A DNA stretch of 10,767 nt from CAZTDU01 sp050248795 (lineage in GTDB: Bacteria; Pseudomonadota; Gammaproteobacteria; Burkholderiales; SG8-39): the NCBI GenBank assembly GCA_050248795.1, contig JBFWRS010000076.1, positions 1-10,767 of the forward strand, in the 5' to 3' direction. Position numbers and translations under genes: made by a program. Below the pieces are notes generated by a model that did no database searches, was not told where the DNA came from, and saw only the letters and a program-made list of their open reading frames with translations. Numbering within the stretch: the first letter of the stretch is position 1; every line of letters starts with the position of its first letter. Shown here one piece after another: positions 5,682 through 10,767 of this stretch.

Positions 5682-7287
5682 TGCCCCGGTCGGTCAGGCC
5701 CGCCCGCGCCCACCACCAGCCATCGTCCTGCATCTGGCGTGCGGCGGCGACGAAGCGGGACGCGACTTCGGCGAAGTCGGACTCGGTGTAGTCGAGGCTG
5801 AAGACCAGGCGGCCGGTGCCGACCCAGCTGAGCGCAAGGCCATGCGCGCGAAGGTAATACTGCAGCATCCAGTTGTAGCGCGAAGGCCGGGTGTAGAAGA
5901 CGGTCCAGATCGAGGACAGGTTCGCCACGCGCACCGGCAACGACGCTTCCTCGAGCCGCCTGTTGAGCGCCTGCGCTCGCGCATCCCAGCGTGCGTCGAT
6001 GCCGTCGTAAAGCGCCCGCACCCCGGGATCCTCCAGCCGCTCGAGAAACGCCTGCATCGAGGCCATCACATAGGGGTGGGAATTGAAGGTGCCGCGCGCA
6101 AAGCAGATATCAGCGGGCCGGTCATCGCGGTAGCGCTTCATGAACCTGCTGCGGCCGCAGACAACGCCCACCGGAAAGCCGCCGGCGACCGTCTTGCCGT
6201 AGGTCACCATGTCGGCGCGGACGCCGAAGTACTCCTGAGCGCCGCCGGGCGCGATGCGAAACCCGACGAACACCTCATCGAATATCAGCACGATGCCGCG
6301 CTCGCTGCACACCGCGCGCAGCTTCGCCAGCCAGTCCGCGTAGGCGCCGCGCTCGAAGCCGGCCCGGCGACCGCTGTCGACCAGGGCAGCGTCGCCCGGT
6401 GCGTTGGCGTTCGGATGCAGGGCCTGCAGGGGATTCACCAGCACGCACGCGATGTCGCGGCGGCTGCGCAGCACGCGGAGCGCGCGCTCGTCCATGTCCT
6501 TGAGGGTGTAGGTATCGCGCGCCGGAAGCGGATTGCCGATGCCTGGCTGCACGTCGCCCCACCAGCCGTGGTAGGCGCCGCAGAAGCGCACCAGGCGCGT
6601 GCGCCTCGTATGGTAGCGCGCCAGTCGCACCGCCTGCATCACTGCCTCGGTTCCGGACATGTGGAAGGAGACTTCCTCCATGCCGGAGATCTCGCGCAGC
6701 CGTCGAACGTTGTAGGCGACGGAAGGGTGGTAGGCCCCCAGGACCGGCCCCAGCGCGGCGCCACGTCCGCAGCCCCGCAGCATGCAGTCCTTGTAGAAGT
6801 CGTGGCCGAACACGTTCACGCCGTAGGAACCGGTGAGGTCGTAGTAGCGGTTCCCGTCGAGGTCGGTAAGCGTCACGCCGGAGGACGAGGCGACGAACGC
6901 GCCGATCTCGAGATGCCGGCGCACCGTCTCGCGGAACTGGAACGGCACCCGGTGGGCCGACGTGAACTGCAGGTCGGAAAGCGAGTCGCTGGCTTCGCGG
7001 GTGAGCGCCAGTGTCTTCGGGCACCGGTGGCGCAGCAGCGCGGCGAGCCGGTCGAATCCCGCGCTTCGCCGCACGGCGACTTCGGCGGGGGCGCCGTCGA
7101 CGTCGAAGAACCGCGACCCTTCGTACTCGTAGCAGGGAATCCATGCCGCGAGGCGCTTCGCCATGCGCGCGTGACCGGCAAGCGAGCGGTGCTTTGCGAG
7201 CGAAAGGTCGAGGCGCGCCTTGAGCGCCGGCGCAGCTGCCGCGAGCACGCTTGCCGCCGCGCCGTAGGCGATCAGGGCTTCGTTCAT
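5632..7287 (-). CDS. Class III PLP-dependent aminotransferase, glutamate-1-semialdehyde aminomutase-like, with N-terminal extension
   Basis: The 551-residue protein has a complete fold type I class III core from about residue 120. Landmarks are LTDLDGNRYYDLTGSYGVNVFG (about 140-161), MSGTEAVMQAVRLAR (210-224), AYHGWWGD (238-245), IFDEVFVGFR (335-344, D337 binding the pyridine nitrogen), TYGKTVAGGFPVG (362-374, K365 the Schiff-base lysine) and RGTFNSHP (398-405). This layout is closest to glutamate-1-semialdehyde 2,1-aminomutase, but the usual enzyme is about 430 residues. The first 115-120 residues are extra, begin with an alanine-rich hydrophobic stretch (7-26), and match no domain I know. 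The extension, and a position apart from any haem gene, argue against a plain HemL. The substrate is unknown. The neighbour is phosphatidylserine decarboxylase in divergent orientation, so a link to amino-lipid metabolism is possible but unproven. The ATG at 7287 has only a distant AAGG (about 14 nt upstream). Confidence 0.88.
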   Translation of the reverse strand: MNEALIAYGAAASVLAAAAPALKARLDLSLAKHRSLAGHARMAKRLAAWIPCYEYEGSRFFDVDGAPAEVAVRRSAGFDRLAALLRHRCPKTLALTREASDSLSDLQFTSAHRVPFQFRETVRRHLEIGAFVASSSGVTLTDLDGNRYYDLTGSYGVNVFGHDFYKDCMLRGCGRGAALGPVLGAYHPSVAYNVRRLREISGMEEVSFHMSGTEAVMQAVRLARYHTRRTRLVRFCGAYHGWWGDVQPGIGNPLPARDTYTLKDMDERALRVLRSRRDIACVLVNPLQALHPNANAPGDAALVDSGRRAGFERGAYADWLAKLRAVCSERGIVLIFDEVFVGFRIAPGGAQEYFGVRADMVTYGKTVAGGFPVGVVCGRSRFMKRYRDDRPADICFARGTFNSHPYVMASMQAFLERLEDPGVRALYDGIDARWDARAQALNRRLEEASLPVRVANLSSIWTVFYTRPSRYNWMLQYYLRAHGLALSWVGTGRLVFSLDYTESDFAEVASRFVAAARQMQDDGWWWARAGLTDRGIRRTLLREMVARRLRL

Positions 7288-7322
7288 GAAGTGCCGGTTT
7301 ACCTTGCGCAGTTTGCAGCTTC

Positions 7323-8189
7323 GTGACGATGCGCGCCCTGCTTGCCCGCGTGCTCGCGAACGAAGACCTGAACTTCCTGCTCACCAACCGCATTCCGCGC
7401 CTGCTGGCAACCCGCTTCATGGGCTGGTTCAGCACCATCGAACAGCCTCTCGTCGCCCGCATGTCGATCGCGGTCTGGAGGCGTTTCGCGGACCTCCATC
7501 TGGAGGAAGCGAAGGCCACGCGCTTTCGCAGCCTGCACGACTGCTTCGTCCGCGAGCTGCGCGAGGGCGCTCGGCCCGCGGACCCCGACCCGGCGGTGCT
7601 TACCAGCCCCTGCGACGCGATCGTCGGCGCCGCCGGCAGGATGGAAGGCACGCGGCTCTTCCAGGCCAAGGGTTTCCCCTATGCAATCGAGGACCTGCTC
7701 GGGGGCACCGGCGCGGCAGCGCTGTTCCGCGACGGCAGTTACGTCACGCTGCGCATCACTTCGAGCATGTACCACCGCTTCCACGCACCGCACGACTGCC
7801 GCATCGAGCGAGTGACGTACTTCTCCGGGGATACCTGGAACGTGAATCCGATCGCGCTCAGGCGCATCGAAAAGCTGTTCTGCCGCAACGAACGCGCCTT
7901 CATACTCGCGCGCCTTGAGGCCGGCGGGCAACCGCTGGGGCTCGTGCCGGTCGCCGCGGTGCTGGTGGCGAGCATCCGCCTGCATTTTCTCGACGTGCTC
8001 CTCCACCTGCGCTACCGCGGCGCGAACCCGATCGACTGCAATGCGCGATACGCCAAGGGGGAGGAGATGGGCTGGTTCCAGCACGGCTCGACGATCCTCG
8101 TCTTCGCACCGCCCGGATTCGATCTCGCCGGCAACGTGCGCGAGGGCGCGCGCATCCGTGTCGGCGAGCCCCTGATGCGGATGGCTTGA
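7323..8189 (+). CDS. psd: Phosphatidylserine decarboxylase proenzyme (type I)
   Basis: Psd decarboxylates phosphatidylserine to phosphatidylethanolamine at the inner membrane. The 288-residue proenzyme contains the self-processing site HGST (254-257); cleavage between G255 and S256 would give a large beta chain and a short alpha chain with the pyruvoyl group at the former serine. The protease-like triad is present: D98 in SPCDAIVG, H154 (or H151) in YHRFHAP, and S256. LQAKG-like FQAKGFPY (113-120), GDTWNVNP (169-176) and LFCRNERAF (185-193) also match the E. coli enzyme. HGST replaces the E. coli LGST, a known kind of variation. Either GTG 7323 or ATG 7329 may start translation; neither has a good ribosome binding site. 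No phosphatidylserine synthase gene is in the window. The phosphatidylethanolamine made here is a plausible substrate for the PlcP-like enzyme of the nearby operon. Confidence 0.95.
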   Translation: MTMRALLARVLANEDLNFLLTNRIPRLLATRFMGWFSTIEQPLVARMSIAVWRRFADLHLEEAKATRFRSLHDCFVRELREGARPADPDPAVLTSPCDAIVGAAGRMEGTRLFQAKGFPYAIEDLLGGTGAAALFRDGSYVTLRITSSMYHRFHAPHDCRIERVTYFSGDTWNVNPIALRRIEKLFCRNERAFILARLEAGGQPLGLVPVAAVLVASIRLHFLDVLLHLRYRGANPIDCNARYAKGEEMGWFQHGSTILVFAPPGFDLAGNVREGARIRVGEPLMRMA

Positions 8190-8217
8190 GCGGGCTCGTC
8201 GCACCGCCCGCAGCTCA
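8187..8217. terminator. Candidate bidirectional hairpin between converging psd and kef genes
   Basis: Between the two stop codons, GCGGGC (8190-8195) pairs with GCCCGC (8206-8211) around a 10-nt loop. TGAGC and GCTCA at the flanks extend the stem if a 3-nt bulge is allowed. The stop codons themselves form part of the outer stem. There is no T tract on either strand, so it is at best a non-canonical terminator. Confidence 0.35.
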
Positions 8218-10014
8218 GGCCCTCGGGTCCCCGCGCGCGATCGTCGTCCTGTCCTCGTCGAGCGTACGCGCGAGCTGGTCGCGCAGCTCGTTGGACACGG
8301 TGACGTGGCTGTCCGGCGCCTGCCGGTGCACCGCGTAGAGCTTGGAGAGCACCACCGCGTCGTGCTCGCCGAAGGCTTGCGCCACGCGCGCCGCGCGCTC
8401 GGCGTTGCCGCCGATCGCCGCCAGCGCTGCTTCGCCCAGCGCCAGCGCCGAACGGAAGGTCTCGCGCTCGATCACTTCGACGCCGATGTCGCGCAGTTCG
8501 AACAGGTGGCGCATGTCGTGCGCGCGCGCGATCAGCTTCAGGTTCGGGTAGTGCTTCCTCGCCTGCCTCGCCAGCGTGCTGGTGGCGTCGCGATCGTCCA
8601 GCGCGATGATGAGGAAATCCGCGCGCGCGGCGCCCGCGGCCTCGAGCAGGTCGAGCCGCGTGGCGTCGCCGTAGAACACGCGGAAGCCGAACTTGCGCGA
8701 CTCCTCGACATGGTCCGGATCGTCGTCCAGCACGGTCGGCGCACAGCCGCTGGCATTCAGCACGCGCGCGACCACCTGGCCGACCCGGCCCAGGCCGGCG
8801 AGGATCACCTTGCCCTCCTCAGGCGCGTCGGCCGCGGGCCGCTCATCCGGGCTGCTCAGCCGCGGCACGATAAGGCGGTCATAGGCCACCAGCATGAACG
8901 GCGTCAGCAGCATCGACACCGCGACTGCGAGCGTAATCGCCTGCGCCACCTCGCGGCTGATCGCTTCACGCTCCGCACCCAGGCCGAGCATGACGAAGGC
9001 GAATTCCCCGCCCTGCGCGAGCAGCAGGATGAACAGCGGACGCTCGGTGCGCGGCAGCCTCACCGCCCGCGCGACCACCCACAGCACCGTGCCCTTGACC
9101 ACGAACAGGCCCACGATCAGCCCCAGCACTACCAGAGGCTTCGCCAGCAGGAAGCCGAAATCCACGCTCATGCCGACCGAAATGAAAAACAGGCCCAGCA
9201 GCAAGCCCTTGAATGGCTCGATCACCGCCTCGATCTCGTGCCGGTATTCCGATTCCGCCAGCAGCATGCCGGCAAGGAACGCGCCCAGCGCCATCGACAG
9301 GCCGGCGGCCTCGAAGCCGAGCGCGATGCCTAGCACCAGCAGCAGCGCGAACGCGGTGAAGATCTCGCGCAGCCGGGTGCGCGCGATGTAGCGGAACACC
9401 GGCCGCGCAATGTAGTGCCCGCCGACCAGCGTCGCGGCGATCACCGCGACCGCCAGTCCAAGGCCGGACCACGAGAACGCACCGCCCGACTTGACCGCGC
9501 CCAGCAGCGGAATCAGCGTCAGCATCGGGATCACCGCCAGGTCCTGCAGCAGCAGCACGGCGAAGGTCGCCTGGCCGCCCTGCGTGCGCAGGCCGCCGCG
9601 ATCCATCAAGGGCTGCAGCGCGAGCGCGGTGGAGGAAAGCGCCAGCGCCATGCCGGCGACGATGCCGACGCGCAGCTCGACGCCGAACAGCAGCGCCACG
9701 CCCACGATCGCGCCGACCGTGCCGACCACCTGCGACATGCCGACCGTGACCAGCCGCCCGCGCATCGCCCACAGGCGCTTGGGCTCCAGTTCCAGCCCGA
9801 TGACGAAGAGCAGGAACACCACGCCGAGCTCGGCGAAATGGCGCAGGTCCGCGACGTTGCTGACCAGCGCGAAACCCCAGGGCCCCACCGCGATTCCTGC
9901 CAGCAGGTAGCCCGCCACCGACCCGAGCCCGAGCCGGTGCGACAGCATGACGGCGAGCACCGCGGCGGCAAGGAATGCGCTTGCCTGGATGAGAAAGGTG
10001 TTGCCGTGTTCCAT
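8215..10014 (-). CDS. KefB/KefC-type glutathione-gated K+/H+ antiporter (CPA2 family)
   Basis: This 599-residue protein has an N-terminal CPA2 transport domain of about 12-13 membrane segments (about 5-380) and a C-terminal RCK/TrkA-N domain (about 400-535). Family marks include LLLQDLAVIP (154-163) in the transport core, the regulatory loop HEIEAVIEPFKGLLLGLFF (259-277), the Rossmann loop GLGRVGQ (407-413) with an acidic D430-D431 after strand 2, and IERETFRSAL (515-524), which matches the glutathione-contact segment of E. coli KefC. E. coli KefB and KefC are 601 and about 620 residues. These systems export K+ when electrophile-glutathione adducts bind, acidifying the cytoplasm. No KefF or KefG partner is in the window. 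The gene lies 52 bp downstream of the methyltransferase on the same strand and may be cotranscribed with it. The loop resembles KefB more than KefC at residue 264. Whether glutathione gates it here is inferred. Confidence 0.92.
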   Translation of the reverse strand: MEHGNTFLIQASAFLAAAVLAVMLSHRLGLGSVAGYLLAGIAVGPWGFALVSNVADLRHFAELGVVFLLFVIGLELEPKRLWAMRGRLVTVGMSQVVGTVGAIVGVALLFGVELRVGIVAGMALALSSTALALQPLMDRGGLRTQGGQATFAVLLLQDLAVIPMLTLIPLLGAVKSGGAFSWSGLGLAVAVIAATLVGGHYIARPVFRYIARTRLREIFTAFALLLVLGIALGFEAAGLSMALGAFLAGMLLAESEYRHEIEAVIEPFKGLLLGLFFISVGMSVDFGFLLAKPLVVLGLIVGLFVVKGTVLWVVARAVRLPRTERPLFILLLAQGGEFAFVMLGLGAEREAISREVAQAITLAVAVSMLLTPFMLVAYDRLIVPRLSSPDERPAADAPEEGKVILAGLGRVGQVVARVLNASGCAPTVLDDDPDHVEESRKFGFRVFYGDATRLDLLEAAGAARADFLIIALDDRDATSTLARQARKHYPNLKLIARAHDMRHLFELRDIGVEVIERETFRSALALGEAALAAIGGNAERAARVAQAFGEHDAVVLSKLYAVHRQAPDSHVTVSNELRDQLARTLDEDRTTIARGDPRA

Positions 10015-10036
10015 CAGGGGGCGAAGTGTAGCGGGT

Positions 10037-10053
10037 CCGCCCGCCCCGGGCGG
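10037..10053. other. GC-only hairpin between the methyltransferase and kef genes
   Basis: CCGCCCG (10037-10043) and CGGGCGG (10047-10053) are perfect 7-bp arms around a 3-nt loop in the 52-bp gap. No T-run follows on the minus strand, so full termination is doubtful; it could attenuate readthrough or stabilise mRNA ends. Confidence 0.35.
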
Positions 10054-10066
10054 TGGCGAAGGGGAT

Positions 10067-10767
10067 TCAGCTGCCTGCGCGCACTGCCTTCCAGCGGCTG
10101 CCGCCCGCGCTGCCTTCCATGCTGTTGCCGGACACCGTGCCGGTGTAGCGCCTGCCGCCCGCGGTGAACGCGATCGCGGCGCCGGTCATCCTGGCGTTCG
10201 TCAGCGCATGCTCCCTGCCGCCTGCGGACAGGCTGCCGGAGAGCTTCTGGAACTCCTGCTTCAGCACCAGCGTGCCATCGGCCATGGTCCAGCGTCCCGC
10301 CACCTTCGCCGGCACCATCCAGTAGTAGGCGGTGCAGTAGCTGGAGCAGTCCTTCGACACGACGACTTCCTGGTCCGGTTCCCAGTCGCCCATGCGGAAG
10401 GTGTTCGACACGATGCGCGTGCCGGGCTTCAGGTCGAGGATCTTCGGTCGCAGCCGCATGTTGATGTCGTTCAGCAGGAACATCGTGATCACGGTGGCTT
10501 TCGAGAAATCGGTTTCGAACAGGTCGGCCTTGACGAAGCGCGCACGATCCGAAACGCCCGCCTTCGCCGCGTTGCGCTTGGCGAGTTCGACCATGTCCGG
10601 GTTGTACTCCACGCCCATCGCCTGCACGCCGCGCCTGGCCGCGGTGATCACGGTGCGGCCATCGCCCGAGCCGAGGTCCATGAGGAAGTCGTTCTTCGTC
10701 ACCTTGGCGACATCGAGCATCATGTCCACCAGCGCCTGCGGCGTCGGCACCCACACCACGTCCTTGC
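10067..10767 (-). CDS. Class I SAM-dependent methyltransferase with C-terminal beta-rich domain, start beyond the window
   Basis: The frame is open to the window edge (the last readable codons before VVWVPTPQ encode K and D), so the 5' end is missing; a GTG at 10759 is internal to the family motif and is not a likely start. Residues are counted from that GTG. The segment VWVPTPQALVDMML (2-15) precedes motif I MDLGSGDGRTVITAA (27-41) and the strand 2 acidic GVEYNP (49-54). KADLFETDFS (77-86) and ITMFLLNDINMRLRP (91-105) follow. This pattern resembles the FAM173/ATPSCKMT-like lysine methyltransferases and their bacterial relatives. From about 150 the protein continues into some 80 residues rich in G, T and S with alternating hydrophobics (GRWTMADGTLVLKQEF; GAAIAFTAGGRRYTGTVSG), probably a small beta domain. 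I do not recognise that part. Two cysteines (138, 142) could hint at export, but the N-terminus needed to judge a signal peptide is absent. The substrate is unknown. Confidence 0.8.
   Translation of the reverse strand, partial: KDVVWVPTPQALVDMMLDVAKVTKNDFLMDLGSGDGRTVITAARRGVQAMGVEYNPDMVELAKRNAAKAGVSDRARFVKADLFETDFSKATVITMFLLNDINMRLRPKILDLKPGTRIVSNTFRMGDWEPDQEVVVSKDCSSYCTAYYWMVPAKVAGRWTMADGTLVLKQEFQKLSGSLSAGGREHALTNARMTGAAIAFTAGGRRYTGTVSGNSMEGSAGGSRWKAVRAGS

Noticed and set aside
5842..7326. A 494-codon plus-strand frame opposite the aminotransferase
   Set aside because: It is histidine-, arginine- and valine-rich, with no recognisable domain or ribosome binding site, and lies fully antisense to a gene with clear catalytic motifs.
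6275..7669. A 464-codon minus-strand frame spanning the aminotransferase and psd
   Set aside because: It crosses two real genes in the wrong frame and strand, and its composition is low-complexity arginine/alanine.
8305..9333. A 342-codon plus-strand frame opposite the kef gene
   Set aside because: It has a very high Q, H and R content typical of the antisense of a membrane protein gene, and no domain.
1..10767. Mobile element, CRISPR array, phage gene or tRNA
   Set aside because: No terminal inverted repeats, transposase or integrase motifs, spaced direct repeats or cloverleaf were seen; all space is taken by ordinary metabolic and transport genes.

Overview
This window is GC-rich bacterial DNA (about two-thirds GC by eye) and is densely coded, with nine protein genes and no RNA gene, insertion sequence, phage gene or CRISPR array. 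The gene families (MscS channel, KefB/KefC antiporter, type I phosphatidylserine decarboxylase) and the codon use suggest a Gram-negative proteobacterium, possibly a betaproteobacterium. There is no rRNA or marker gene here to fix the lineage. The longest gene-free stretch is 167 bp (4876-5042), and it appears to be regulatory.

Layout. An MscS-type mechanosensitive channel (65-892, +) converges on a compact minus-strand operon (4875 down to 917). In transcription order the operon encodes a GT4 glycosyltransferase, a BtaA-like 3-amino-3-carboxypropyl transferase, a BtaB-like N-methyltransferase, and a calcineurin-type phosphoesterase of the LpxH/PlcP group. All three junctions overlap (4, 14 and 4 bp). 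Divergent from the operon, across 4876-5042, is a small membrane protein resembling the DUF962/Mpo1 family (5043-5681, +). It overlaps tail to tail with a class III (glutamate-1-semialdehyde aminomutase-like) aminotransferase (5632-7287, -). Phosphatidylserine decarboxylase (7323-8189, +) starts 35-41 bp from the aminotransferase start, in the opposite direction. It converges on a KefB/KefC-type K+/H+ antiporter (8215-10014, -), behind which lies a methyltransferase cut by the window edge (10067-10767, -).

How the genes fit together. The four-gene operon looks like a complete phosphorus-sparing membrane lipid remodelling pathway. A PlcP-type phospholipase C would release diacylglycerol from phospholipids. 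BtaA and BtaB would turn diacylglycerol into the betaine lipid DGTS using S-adenosylmethionine, and the GT4 enzyme would turn it into glycolipids. The intergenic region upstream carries PhoB-box-like heptamers, phased at 11 or 22 bp, pointing at both divergent genes; this fits control by phosphate starvation. The window therefore has a membrane-lipid theme: phospholipid synthesis (Psd), phospholipid replacement (the operon), and a possible fatty-acid-modifying membrane protein. Functions are inferred from motifs and context only.
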